A stretch of 35,525 nucleotides of DNA from JANNYA01 sp031409855 (GTDB taxonomy: Bacteria > Pseudomonadota > Gammaproteobacteria > Xanthomonadales > SZUA-5): positions 1-35,525 of the forward strand of contig JANNYA010000126.1 in assembly GCA_031409855.1 (NCBI GenBank), read 5' to 3'. This document shows, piece after piece, positions 14,734-22,509 of this stretch (positions are counted from its first letter, which is position 1; every line of letters starts with the position of its first letter). The position numbers were made by a program, and so were the translations under genes. The notes under the pieces are model-generated. The model was given only the letters and a program-made list of their open reading frames with translations. It did not search any database and was not told the origin of the DNA.

Positions 14734-15723
14734 TTAGCCGGAAGTCCATGCATGCCAGAATTCGCTCAGTTTTTCAGGCGTAACATCGACCAGGCTCAAC
14801 AAGGAAATCATCGCGAGCATGAGCCCAATCAGCGTTAGCCAGTGTTGCGCACGCTTTTCCCGTGCATCGTCGCGATTTTCTTCATCATGCAATAACAGTG
14901 AATGCACCGCATCCATCTGCTCGCTCAGCTCCACGTGCGATTCCCGCAAATGATTCACCTCGCTTAAACGCGCCCAGACAAAACGTAAATCCACGGTATC
15001 TAAGCGCACCGGGCGCGCAAACAAAAAACGCGCGGCAAATACCAAACTATCCCGGCGCAGTGCGCTCAATTGCGCACTCGCATCGCTTGAAGCAGGCTGC
15101 GCCGCTAATTCGGCCAAGGAATCAACGGCGCTATCAATCGCGTATTGATACGCGCGCAGCAGCGCCAAAAGCATGCAGTAGCGTTGAAATATAAAGGCGA
15201 CATTAGGTGCATTACTAATCAGCGCCAGCCCACGCGGTTCAACGCTCAAACGGCGCCCGCCGCGCTCTTCAAAATCCAGTGCGGTGAGGGAATTCGTGCC
15301 ACGCATGTACTTAGACGCACCCGCGACGGCTGGCGCATCGAAAGGCAAAGACTGCCAAAGCACCCGCCCGCTATCGATTAGCAAACCGGCGCTCGCACTA
15401 ATGCCCAGCGCAAGCGCAAGCTCGTTGAATAATGCGTTGCTTACTTGATCCAAAGCCTCACTTTGCCTAAGCGGGCGGGAAATTACGAACATCGTGCTAG
15501 CAAATCGCGTGTCGGTGAAGAATTCTAGCTGCCAAATATCGGCGTTGGCGGAAACTTCGGCAGCTAAGCGAAAAAATCGGCAGCCCTGACGCAGTGCGTC
15601 TTTGAAGAACTTGACTTCTGCACCGCCAATCGTTAGTGCAGCGCGCGGCAAATTCAGCGTGCCCTTATAGCGAAACAGCGCACTCACCATCGTGCCATCA
15701 TCCAACATTGCGGTAGCCGCCAT
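14734..15723 (-). CDS. membrane-anchored coiled-coil protein, unrecognised
   Basis: A 329-residue protein I do not assign to a family. The first 180 residues are mixed alpha/beta with no known motif. From about 190 to 290 it is helical with a probable coiled coil (VWARLSEVNHLRESHVELSE...HSLLLHDEENRDDAREKRAQ). One hydrophobic helix near the C-terminus (about 295-312) is followed by a short tail, giving a C-terminal membrane anchor. This helix-coil-anchor layout resembles RMD1/DUF155 proteins, but the similarity is only in architecture. The gene begins 3 bases after the moxR stop codon, so the two are almost surely co-transcribed. It could be a membrane partner of the ATPase. Confidence 0.6.
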   Translation of the reverse strand: MAATAMLDDGTMVSALFRYKGTLNLPRAALTIGGAEVKFFKDALRQGCRFFRLAAEVSANADIWQLEFFTDTRFASTMFVISRPLRQSEALDQVSNALFNELALALGISASAGLLIDSGRVLWQSLPFDAPAVAGASKYMRGTNSLTALDFEERGGRRLSVEPRGLALISNAPNVAFIFQRYCMLLALLRAYQYAIDSAVDSLAELAAQPASSDASAQLSALRRDSLVFAARFLFARPVRLDTVDLRFVWARLSEVNHLRESHVELSEQMDAVHSLLLHDEENRDDAREKRAQHWLTLIGLMLAMISLLSLVDVTPEKLSEFWHAWTSG

Positions 15724-15726
15724 CGC

Positions 15727-16566
15727 TCAGCCGCGCCGCGCCATAAACGCCAATTTCTCAAACAGATGCACATCCGCTTCGTTCTTTAATAGCGCGCCAT
15801 ACAGCGGCGGAATAAGCTTCTTTGCATTTTTCTCGCGCAGCAGCTCAATCGGAATATCTTCCGCAAGCAATAGTTTTAGCCAGTCCAAAAGCTCGCTGGT
15901 TGAAGGCTTTTTCTTGATCGTTGGCAACTCGCGCACTTGAAAAAACGCAGTCAGCGCTTCCCGCACCAAATCGGCTTTGAGCCCGGGAAAATGCACTTCG
16001 ATAATCGCGCGCAGCGTCGTTTCATCGGGGAAACGAATGTAGTGGAAAAAGCAGCGGCGCAAAAACGCATCAGGCAGTTCCTTTTCGTTGTTGCTGGTAA
16101 TAATCACCATCGGGCGATATTTCGCTTTGATGGTTTGACGGGTTTCATAGACATAGAAATCCATCCGATCCAGCTCGCGCAAAAGATCATTTGGAAACTC
16201 AATGTCGGCTTTATCAATTTCATCAATCAGCAGCACCACCCGCTCCTCAGCCTCAAAGGCCTGCCAGAGTTTTCCCGGCACAATATAGTTGGCAATATCT
16301 GACGCCCTACCCTCGCCCAGCTGTGAATCGCGCAAGCGCGCTACCGCGTCATATTCATAAAGGCCATGCTGGGCCTTGGTTGAGCTTTTGATGTGCCACT
16401 CAATCAGCGGCACCCCAAAAGCGCGCGCCACTTGCTCTGCTAGCAAGGTTTTGCCGGTGCCGGGCTCGCCTTTGATCAGCAATGGGCGTTGCAAAATAGC
16501 AGCGGCATTGACTGCAAGCTTCAGCTCGTCGGTCGCAACGTATTGATCGGTTCCAGAAAAGCGCAT
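15727..16566 (-). CDS. MoxR-family AAA+ ATPase
   Basis: A 279-residue AAA+ ATPase of the MoxR family, chaperone-like ATPases that help insert cofactors or assemble complexes. Walker A is GEPGTGKT (33-40) and Walker B VLLIDEIDKAD (111-121). A sensor 1 strand MVIITSNNEKELPDAFLRRCFFHYIRFP follows, with the arginine finger region in LRRC. The helical lid follows with LPTIKKKPSTSELLDWLKLL. The length is standard. MoxR genes are usually followed by a von Willebrand A-domain gene; here the next two genes in the operon are a membrane coiled-coil protein and a spermidine-synthase-like protein instead. ATG at 16566 begins MRFSGTDQYVATDEL, the usual start of this subfamily. Confidence 0.92.
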   Translation of the reverse strand: MRFSGTDQYVATDELKLAVNAAAILQRPLLIKGEPGTGKTLLAEQVARAFGVPLIEWHIKSSTKAQHGLYEYDAVARLRDSQLGEGRASDIANYIVPGKLWQAFEAEERVVLLIDEIDKADIEFPNDLLRELDRMDFYVYETRQTIKAKYRPMVIITSNNEKELPDAFLRRCFFHYIRFPDETTLRAIIEVHFPGLKADLVREALTAFFQVRELPTIKKKPSTSELLDWLKLLLAEDIPIELLREKNAKKLIPPLYGALLKNEADVHLFEKLAFMARRG

Positions 16567-16732
16567 GTAGGATGCTCAAGCTTTGAATGCGCAAGAATAT
16601 CCTAAGCGAGCGCGGGCTTGGCGCGCGATGCTTTGGTTGCGTAGCCAAATGCTAAGGCGCTCAGCTTTTAGCTTAATTTTTTGACCAGCATCCGCTAGCA
16701 TCGCTGCGGCTAAATCAAATATTGAGTTTCCC

Positions 16733-17464
16733 ATGCGCATTACCCGCGTCTACACCCCTGACTCATTGGCCCCTGAAAGCACCGTCGTGCTTTCTGCAAT
16801 GCCCTCGGCGCACCTGATTAAAGTATTGCGTTTACGTGCCGGTGCCAAGGCGGTTTTGTTCAATGGTGATGGCAAGGATTATCTCTGCGAAATTTTGCTC
16901 GCCAAAGCCGAGGCAGCGCAGCTTCGAATACTCAAAGCACAGCCCGCAGCGGTAGAATCAGGCTTAAAAATAACGCTGCTTCAGGCGATTTGTCGGGGTG
17001 ACAAAATGGACTGGGTGCTGGAAAAAGCCACTGAACTGGGCGTCACACACGTAATTCCTGTGCAAAGTGAGCGTTCTGAGGTGCAACTCGACACCGAACG
17101 CGCCAACAAACGCCGCGAGCACTGGCAACGCATTATTATCAGCGCCTGCGAACAATCTGGACGTGCTTTTGTGCCGCAGGTTGAAGCCCTACAGCCACTT
17201 GGGCATCGACTAAGCAGTGCAATTCATGCCGACGTTAAACTCGTGCTTGAACCGGGAGGACAGCCGCTCTCAACGGCGCGTGAGCTTGCAAGCGTCGCTC
17301 TGGCAGTCGGCCCGGAAGGCGGATGGTCTGAGCGCGATCTTGCACAACTTGCCTTAGCCGAATTTGGCCGAGTGGCAATCGGCGCTAGAGTATTGCGTAC
17401 TGAAACCGCAGGAATTGCCGCGATCTCAGTGATGCAGGCGCTTTTCGGCGACTTCGCTCAGTGA
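16733..17464 (+). CDS. rsmE: 16S rRNA (uracil(1498)-N(3))-methyltransferase
   Basis: A 243-residue RsmE of normal length, which methylates N3 of U1498 in 16S rRNA using SAM. It has an N-terminal PUA-like part (HLIKVLRLRAGAKAVLFNGDG), and the SPOUT knot is marked by CRGDKMDWVLEKATELGVTH, PVQSERSEV, LAVGPEGGWSERDL and the final VLRTETAGIAAISVMQAL. These motifs are diagnostic. The gene stands alone on the plus strand between the divergent moxR operon and the convergent PhnD-like gene, 9 bases from the latter's end. The 166-base region before it should carry its promoter, but none was clear. Confidence 0.96.
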   Translation: MRITRVYTPDSLAPESTVVLSAMPSAHLIKVLRLRAGAKAVLFNGDGKDYLCEILLAKAEAAQLRILKAQPAAVESGLKITLLQAICRGDKMDWVLEKATELGVTHVIPVQSERSEVQLDTERANKRREHWQRIIISACEQSGRAFVPQVEALQPLGHRLSSAIHADVKLVLEPGGQPLSTARELASVALAVGPEGGWSERDLAQLALAEFGRVAIGARVLRTETAGIAAISVMQALFGDFAQ

Positions 17465-17473
17465 TTTTGCGCG

Positions 17474-18277
17474 CTACTGACCGTAGCCATAAAAGCTTTT
17501 CAGAATCTCCGCGCTGCCGGTATATTCCGCAGCAGTCGCAGGCACAAACTGACTAATCCGCAGTTCGCTCAGCGCTTGAAACGCGTCTTGATCTTCATGC
17601 ATTTTGAGTAGCGATTCTTTAATGGCAGACTTAGTCTGTGCATCCAATGCTGCGGACGCGGAAATAGCAATGCCGGGAAATTCACGGGATTTCTGCACTT
17701 CATACATGTTTGAATACAGCGCGGTCATGCTTGAGGGCACCATCGCCGCTTTACCTTCGTCGGCGAACACCGCATCGATGGCATCGTTCCAGGTTGCAAC
17801 TGTCGTGCGAATGTCGGGCTGCTGCATTGGATTTGGGAAATACTGTAAGAGCATCGCATAGCCCAAACTAGGTGCTGGCATGGTCATAATATTTTCCGCA
17901 AGCAGCGCTTTAGTATTCCCTACGCCGATATCTTCTGCACTCAGTAAACTGTAGCTGGTAGGCTCTGCGGCCCGCACCAAGGGCTCAAATTTGTAAAATT
18001 GATTCCGATAATCAGTAAAGTGCGCTTCGTCAAATACCAAATCCCAGCCTTTATTACTGCGCATATCGGCCCAATAGCTCGAATAGTTTCTTGAAGTAAC
18101 CAGCTCAATCTTAAATTTAGTGGTTTTTTCCAAGTACGCGATGAAGGGCTTGTAAACCTCGACTGCCTGTTCTTGGTCGTAATCCGGTTGAACTGCAAGC
18201 TTTAGGACTTTCTGCTGTGCATAAACAGGACTGGCAAGCAAAATCGCGAAGGCAATTCCGGTCAAAGTCGTTTTCAT
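17474..18277 (-). CDS. PhnD-like periplasmic substrate-binding protein
   Basis: A 267-residue secreted protein with a clear Sec signal peptide (cleavage probably after VYA at residue 20). The mature part LKLAVQPDYDQEQAVEVYKPFIAYLEKTTKFKIELV is the start of PhnD-like phosphate/phosphonate ABC-transporter binding proteins, and WDLVFDEAHFTDYR and TMPAPSLGYAMLLQYF fit the same fold. No permease or ATPase genes are adjacent, so it is a solitary binding protein. Such proteins may work with transporters elsewhere or act in sensing. AAAGG lies upstream of the ATG. The ligand is unknown. Confidence 0.82.
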   Translation of the reverse strand: MKTTLTGIAFAILLASPVYAQQKVLKLAVQPDYDQEQAVEVYKPFIAYLEKTTKFKIELVTSRNYSSYWADMRSNKGWDLVFDEAHFTDYRNQFYKFEPLVRAAEPTSYSLLSAEDIGVGNTKALLAENIMTMPAPSLGYAMLLQYFPNPMQQPDIRTTVATWNDAIDAVFADEGKAAMVPSSMTALYSNMYEVQKSREFPGIAISASAALDAQTKSAIKESLLKMHEDQDAFQALSELRISQFVPATAAEYTGSAEILKSFYGYGQ

Positions 18278-18414
18278 GAACTAAACCTTTTAGAGTTTTC
18301 AAGCCCAATCGGGCAGTGCAACTCTCGCATGCAATTGCTGAAGATTCCAGCCTTAAAAAGCGAATAAACTACAACTAAAAAAAAACCTTCACAGCTACTC
18401 GACACTCGCACCCT

Positions 18415-19227
18415 TTAATCCGTACCCACCGTGTCACAGGCCGCATCTGTGTCTTTAACTTGAATTGAAAACTTTCGCGACAAATTATTGCCTACCAACG
18501 CAAGCGCATTAAATGCTTGCGCCTGAATTATTGCGACTTCGTCGTCTGCATCGGCACAGAGATAAGTTCCGGAAACGACAGGCTGATCAAGGAGCAAAAC
18601 CCTTAAACTGCGCTTGAGCACACCTTTATAGTGCAGCCGCGAAATGACTTCTTGCCCAGGGAAACAGCCTTTCTTAAGGCTTAAGCCAGCGTAGCGCTCG
18701 ATACCTAACATTTGCGGCAAAAATCGCTCGCCGCCAGCGTTCCAGGGAATTTTCAATTCGATGTCACGCTGATACCAGCGCGCCAGAAAATGCTCCGGCG
18801 CGGCTTTGCTATTAAATTCAGCGCCACATCCAAGTCGACGACCATCCGCCAATTGCACACTGTTTATCTGCGCAAAGCACTCCATTGACGTCACCTCGCT
18901 CAAATCGGCTTCCGCACCAACCACACAAGTATTGGCCTGACTAACGCTAACTTTCGAACGCAGCTTGTATTTATTCAGGCCAACCAGCAAAAGCTCAGCT
19001 GTGTTTGCTGCAACGATCCAGCAAAAGCCAGCGGCAACCCGAAAAAGCCATCCCAACCCGATAACGCGCCCATTGGCCGCACACCAACTGCTCAATTGCA
19101 CTGCACCCGGCGCAAGCTCGGCCACGTTTGAGCTGAGTTGCGACTGTAAAAACTTTTCCGCATCTACGCCTTCCACCAAAATTGCCGCCAAATGCGGCAT
19201 TTCATACACAGGGTCAATCGCCGTCAT
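18415..19227 (-). CDS. ygfZ: YgfZ/GcvT-fold folate-binding Fe-S maintenance protein
   Basis: A 270-residue protein of the YgfZ (IBA57) family, which uses tetrahydrofolate and helps maintain or repair Fe-S clusters. The hallmark K-G-C-[FY]-x-G-Q-E is present as KGCFPGQE (K186 to E193, C188 essential in the family), followed by VISRLHYKG. Upstream, FLPQMLGIERYAGLSLKKGC matches the family. It is divergent from the SDHAF4-sdhCDAB operon. SDH carries three Fe-S clusters, so this placement fits a role in SDH maturation, though that is an inference from context. A run of nine T (minus strand) lies about 40 bases downstream without a strong hairpin. Confidence 0.9.
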   Translation of the reverse strand: MTAIDPVYEMPHLAAILVEGVDAEKFLQSQLSSNVAELAPGAVQLSSWCAANGRVIGLGWLFRVAAGFCWIVAANTAELLLVGLNKYKLRSKVSVSQANTCVVGAEADLSEVTSMECFAQINSVQLADGRRLGCGAEFNSKAAPEHFLARWYQRDIELKIPWNAGGERFLPQMLGIERYAGLSLKKGCFPGQEVISRLHYKGVLKRSLRVLLLDQPVVSGTYLCADADDEVAIIQAQAFNALALVGNNLSRKFSIQVKDTDAACDTVGTD

Positions 19228-19321
19228 AGCGTTAAATTCCGACAGTAAAAAAGAAGTTTCGGTTAGATTGTTGTGCTAAGGCAAAACAAGCTTGCGGGCT
19301 GATAAAACAGAGTTTACTCTC

Positions 19322-19326
19322 GGAGG
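19322..19326 (+). promoter_or_regulatory. ribosome binding site deciding the SDHAF4 start
   Basis: GGAGG matches the anti-Shine-Dalgarno well. It lies 9 bases before the ATG at 19336 and 3 bases before the ATG at 19330, so the second ATG is favoured. Confidence 0.7.
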
Positions 19327-19335
19327 AATATGGAC

Positions 19336-19560
19336 ATGGACGAAATCCAAAAAAACACGCTAAGCCCTGAATTTGTAGAGAAAAACTTGGATCCTGGCGT
19401 AAATCCGGGTCAGCCTGAAGTGATTCAGGATTCGCGCCCGGTCAGCTTGGTGCCGTCTGAAAGCATTTTAGAACAACCGAAAGAACTAGGTGGGCGCATC
19501 GGGCCTAACCCAACCCGATATGGGGACTGGGAGAAAAACGGGCGCTGCATTGATTTTTGA
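19336..19560 (+). CDS. succinate dehydrogenase assembly factor 4 (SDHAF4, DUF1674)
   Basis: A 74-residue protein ending in the DUF1674/SDHAF4 signature GPNPTRYGDWEKNGRCIDF, preceded by KELGGRI. In mitochondria SDHAF4 binds the flavinylated SdhA subunit and promotes its joining to SdhB, protecting against stray oxidation. The N-terminal half is acidic and probably disordered, as usual. Two in-frame ATGs lie at 19330 and 19336. GGAGG at 19322-19326 is only 3 bases from the first but 9 from the second, so 19336 is chosen. It leads the sdh genes, with sdhC starting 104 bases later. Confidence 0.93.
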   Translation: MDEIQKNTLSPEFVEKNLDPGVNPGQPEVIQDSRPVSLVPSESILEQPKELGGRIGPNPTRYGDWEKNGRCIDF

Positions 19561-19664
19561 ATCCAGTACCAATTCTTAAGTGCTTGCAAGTTAATTCTTC
19601 GCACGCACACGAAACTAAGTTTTTACTTAATCTTTTGCCTTAAATTTTAGCTCAAGGATTCGAC

Positions 19665-20081
19665 ATGGCCTCCGAGGCGCAACTTAAATCATCTAGCCAC
19701 GCGAAACGTCCGCTATCCCCGCATTTGCAGGTTTATAAACCGCAGCTCACCAGCATTATGTCGATCATACACCGGGGCACTGGGGTCGCACTTTGCGCGG
19801 GCGCTGTACTGATTGCAATTGGACTGCTTGCGCTCGCTGATGGCTACGAATCGTGGACGTATTTTCGCGCGCAGTGCGGCGAGATTTGGGGCAAGCTGAT
19901 TATTGCCGCGTTCTTGCTGTCATTGGTTTATCACTGGCTAAACGGGCTACGCCATCTAGGTTGGGACGCGGGCTACGGGTTAGACATCTCAAAGACCTAT
20001 GTCACCGGAAAACTGGTGTTGGTTCTTTTTGCGGTCATTAGCGCAGCACTGCTGTATTTTGGATTGAGGAGCACGACGTGA
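19665..20081 (+). CDS. sdhC: succinate dehydrogenase cytochrome b556 subunit
   Basis: A 138-residue membrane anchor of complex II with three transmembrane helices (about 39-58, 76-93 and 111-134). The N-terminal RPLSPHLQVYKPQLTSIMSI is diagnostic. S33, H36 and R37 in MSIIHRGTG correspond to the quinone-pocket residues, and H90 in YHWLNGLRHLGWD is the expected axial heme b ligand. The mitochondrial/alphaproteobacterial-like form fits the SdhB seen here. It is translated just ahead of sdhD with a 4-base GTGA overlap. Confidence 0.95.
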   Translation: MASEAQLKSSSHAKRPLSPHLQVYKPQLTSIMSIIHRGTGVALCAGAVLIAIGLLALADGYESWTYFRAQCGEIWGKLIIAAFLLSLVYHWLNGLRHLGWDAGYGLDISKTYVTGKLVLVLFAVISAALLYFGLRSTT

Positions 20082-20476
20082 GCAAAAGTTCAGGAAGCCT
20101 ACAATCACCGCTCGGCCAAGTGCGTGGCTTGGGCTCGGCCAAAGAAGGCGTAGGACACTGGTGGCATCAGCGCCTGACCGCGATTGCACTCGCCCCCCTA
20201 TCCATTTTGTTTGTCTGGCTGGTGTTGCATTTACTGAACGCGGATTACGACGTGGTGCGCGCAACGATTGCACAGCCCTACGTTGCCGTTTTGTTGATGT
20301 GCTTTATGGTCAGCTTGTTCTATCACGGTCAACTAGGCCTGCAAACAATCATTGAAGACTATATCCATCATCGGGCGCTGGAATTGACGCTGCTGATTTT
20401 GGTGAAGTTTTCGGCGCTATTGTTTTCGGTGGCTAGCGTGCTCGCAATTGCGCGCATTGCTTTGACTAATTCTTAA
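20078..20476 (+). CDS. sdhD: succinate dehydrogenase hydrophobic anchor subunit
   Basis: A 132-residue second membrane anchor of complex II with three transmembrane helices (about 33-53, 64-84 and 101-123). GSAKEGVGHWWHQRLTAIAL near the N-terminus and YHGQLGLQTIIEDYIHH around 82-98 are characteristic; D94 and Y95 match the Asp-Tyr pair near the ubiquinone site. The start is GTG overlapping the sdhC stop (GTGA). sdhA follows after 10 bases. Confidence 0.94.
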   Translation: MSKSSGSLQSPLGQVRGLGSAKEGVGHWWHQRLTAIALAPLSILFVWLVLHLLNADYDVVRATIAQPYVAVLLMCFMVSLFYHGQLGLQTIIEDYIHHRALELTLLILVKFSALLFSVASVLAIARIALTNS

Positions 20477-20486
20477 GGTAAACAAG

Positions 20487-22280
20487 ATGACAACCGCTTA
20501 CAAACTGCAACACCACAAATATGACGTGATCGTGGTCGGCGCTGGCGGCGCTGGCTTACGCGCAACGATGGGATTGGCGGCAAAAGGCCTGCAAACTGCC
20601 TGTATCAGCAAAGTTTTCCCGACCCGCAGCCACACCGTGGCGGCGCAAGGCGGCATGAGTGCGGCACTCGGCAATATGGGCGAAGACAATTGGCGCTGGC
20701 ACATGTTTGACACCATCAAAGGCTCGGATTGGCTGGGCGATCAAGACGCCATTGAATACATGTGCAGGGAGGCCATTCCTTCAGTGATTGAGCTTGAACA
20801 TTACGGCGTACCTTTTTCACGCACCGAAGAAGGCAAGATCTATCAGCGCCCGTTTGGTGGCATGACCACGAAATACGGCGAGGGCCCACCGGCACAGCGC
20901 ACGTGTGCTGCGGCTGACCGCACTGGTCACGCTATTTTGCATACCTTGTATCAACAATCGCTGCGGTTTGATGCGCGGTTTTTTATCGAATACTTTGCAA
21001 CCGATTTAATCATGGAAGGCGGCGAGTGCCGTGGCGTCATCGCTTGGGATTTGGCCGAAGGCACGCTGCACGTATTTCGGGCGCACGCGGTTATCCTGGC
21101 CACCGGTGGTTACGGCAAAGCCTATTTTTCCGCCACGTCAGCCCACACCTGCACGGGCGATGGCAATGGCATGGTCTTGCGCGCCGGTTTACCGCTGCAA
21201 GACATGGAATTCGTGCAGTTTCATCCGACCGGGATTTACGGTGCGGGCGTATTGATTACCGAAGGCGCGCGCGGCGAAGGCGGCATTTTGCGTAATTCGG
21301 CGGGCGAGCGCTTCATGGAGCGCTATGCACCGAGCGTAAAAGACTTAGCTCCACGCGATATGGTTTCCAGGTTCATGACCAAAGAAATCCGTGAAGGTCG
21401 AGGTGTAGGCCCGAACAAGGACCATATTCATTTACATCTGCAGCATTTAGGCCCAGATGTATTGCACGAGCGCCTGCCCGGTATTTCTGAGTCAGCGAAA
21501 ATTTTTGCGGGCATCGACGTCACCAAAGAGCCGATTCCAGTATTGCCCACCGTGCACTACAACATGGGCGGCATTCCCACCAATTATCACGGCGAAGTCG
21601 TGCATAAAGTCGGCGATAACCCGGATGTTGTGGTGCCGGGCTTATTCGCGGTCGGCGAAGCGGCGTGCGTGTCGGTACACGGGGCGAATCGCTTGGGTTC
21701 AAACAGCCTGCTTGATTTAATTGTCTTCGGGCGCGCCGTAGCGAATCGCTGCAACGATATTTTCAAGCCGAATCAGCCGCATAAAGAACTACCGGCATCG
21801 GCCTTCGATCCGGCTTTGGATAATTTCGACAAATTACGCAATGCCAGCGGCAGCACCTTAACCGCGGAGTTACGTCTGAACATGCAAAAGACGATGCAGT
21901 CTGATGCCGCCGTTTTCCGCACCAGCAAATCACTGCTGGAAGGCTGCGAAAAAATGGACGGTATTTATCGCGGTTTTGAAGACGTGAAAGTGCTTGATCG
22001 CAGTTTGATTTGGAACTCGGATTTAGTCGAAACGCTGGAATTACAAAATCTGCTTGGCAATGCGCAGGCAACGATTGTGTCAGCAGAAAACCGCAAAGAA
22101 ACCCGGGGCGCACACGCGCACGAAGATTTTGAAAAGCGCGACGACGTCAACTGGATGAAGCACACGCTCAGCCATGTGAATGTTGCCACCGGCAAAGTTT
22201 CTATCGACTACCGCCCGGTGCACATGAATACCATGACCAGCGACGTTGAGTCGGTGCCACCCAAAGAACGGAAATACTAG
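20487..22280 (+). CDS. sdhA: succinate dehydrogenase flavoprotein subunit
   Basis: A 597-residue flavoprotein that oxidises succinate to fumarate in the citric acid cycle. The N-terminal FAD fold is DVIVVGAGGAGLRATMGLA (13-31), and H49 in TRSHTVAAQGG is the site of covalent FAD attachment. The substrate and catalytic regions are visible as FVQFHPTGIYGAGVLITEGARGEGG, the HxPT and arginine motifs, and later HGANRLGSNSLLDLIVFGR. Length is typical. It lies in the order sdhC-sdhD-sdhA with a small ORF before sdhB. The SDHAF4 protein encoded upstream is the likely assembly partner. Confidence 0.98.
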   Translation: MTTAYKLQHHKYDVIVVGAGGAGLRATMGLAAKGLQTACISKVFPTRSHTVAAQGGMSAALGNMGEDNWRWHMFDTIKGSDWLGDQDAIEYMCREAIPSVIELEHYGVPFSRTEEGKIYQRPFGGMTTKYGEGPPAQRTCAAADRTGHAILHTLYQQSLRFDARFFIEYFATDLIMEGGECRGVIAWDLAEGTLHVFRAHAVILATGGYGKAYFSATSAHTCTGDGNGMVLRAGLPLQDMEFVQFHPTGIYGAGVLITEGARGEGGILRNSAGERFMERYAPSVKDLAPRDMVSRFMTKEIREGRGVGPNKDHIHLHLQHLGPDVLHERLPGISESAKIFAGIDVTKEPIPVLPTVHYNMGGIPTNYHGEVVHKVGDNPDVVVPGLFAVGEAACVSVHGANRLGSNSLLDLIVFGRAVANRCNDIFKPNQPHKELPASAFDPALDNFDKLRNASGSTLTAELRLNMQKTMQSDAAVFRTSKSLLEGCEKMDGIYRGFEDVKVLDRSLIWNSDLVETLELQNLLGNAQATIVSAENRKETRGAHAHEDFEKRDDVNWMKHTLSHVNVATGKVSIDYRPVHMNTMTSDVESVPPKERKY

Positions 22281-22302
22281 TCACCGAATCACAAGGCAAG
22301 CT

Positions 22303-22494
22303 ATGAAAAAGTCAACGAAATCAGGCGGTTCTAAATTAGTCGGCAAAGCTAGTGCGGGTAGCGCAAAGCCAGTGCTTAGCGCGGCAAGTCGGCGCGAGCA
22401 GCTCGGTAAAAGGGGTGGCGATTTGGCACGCTTTGCCCAGCCGCTTAAAGCCAAAGTTGCTGCCGCTGCCAGTCCCGCACCCACTTCCACTTAG
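22303..22494 (+). CDS. small basic protein between sdhA and sdhB, unrecognised
   Basis: A 63-residue ORF beginning MKKSTKSGGSKLVGKASAGS, rich in Lys, Ser, Ala and Gly and strongly basic, with a low-complexity, probably disordered character and no cysteines or membrane segment. AAGGCAAG lies 5 bases before the ATG. It fits exactly between sdhA (22 bases) and sdhB (15 bases), so it is co-transcribed. The frame is open 19 codons upstream into sdhA, but the internal ATG has the better ribosome binding site. It is not a recognised SDH subunit or assembly factor (no SdhE motif). It might be an accessory protein or a poorly constrained ORF. Confidence 0.6.
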   Translation: MKKSTKSGGSKLVGKASAGSAKPVLSAASRREQLGKRGGDLARFAQPLKAKVAAAASPAPTST

Positions 22495-22509
22495 GACGAG
22501 GAATCCAAA

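Noticed and set aside
18360..18414. Run of T (minus strand) after ygfZ as a terminator
   Set aside because: Nine Ts are present, but the sequence just before them forms only a 3-bp stem, so a rho-independent terminator is not supported.
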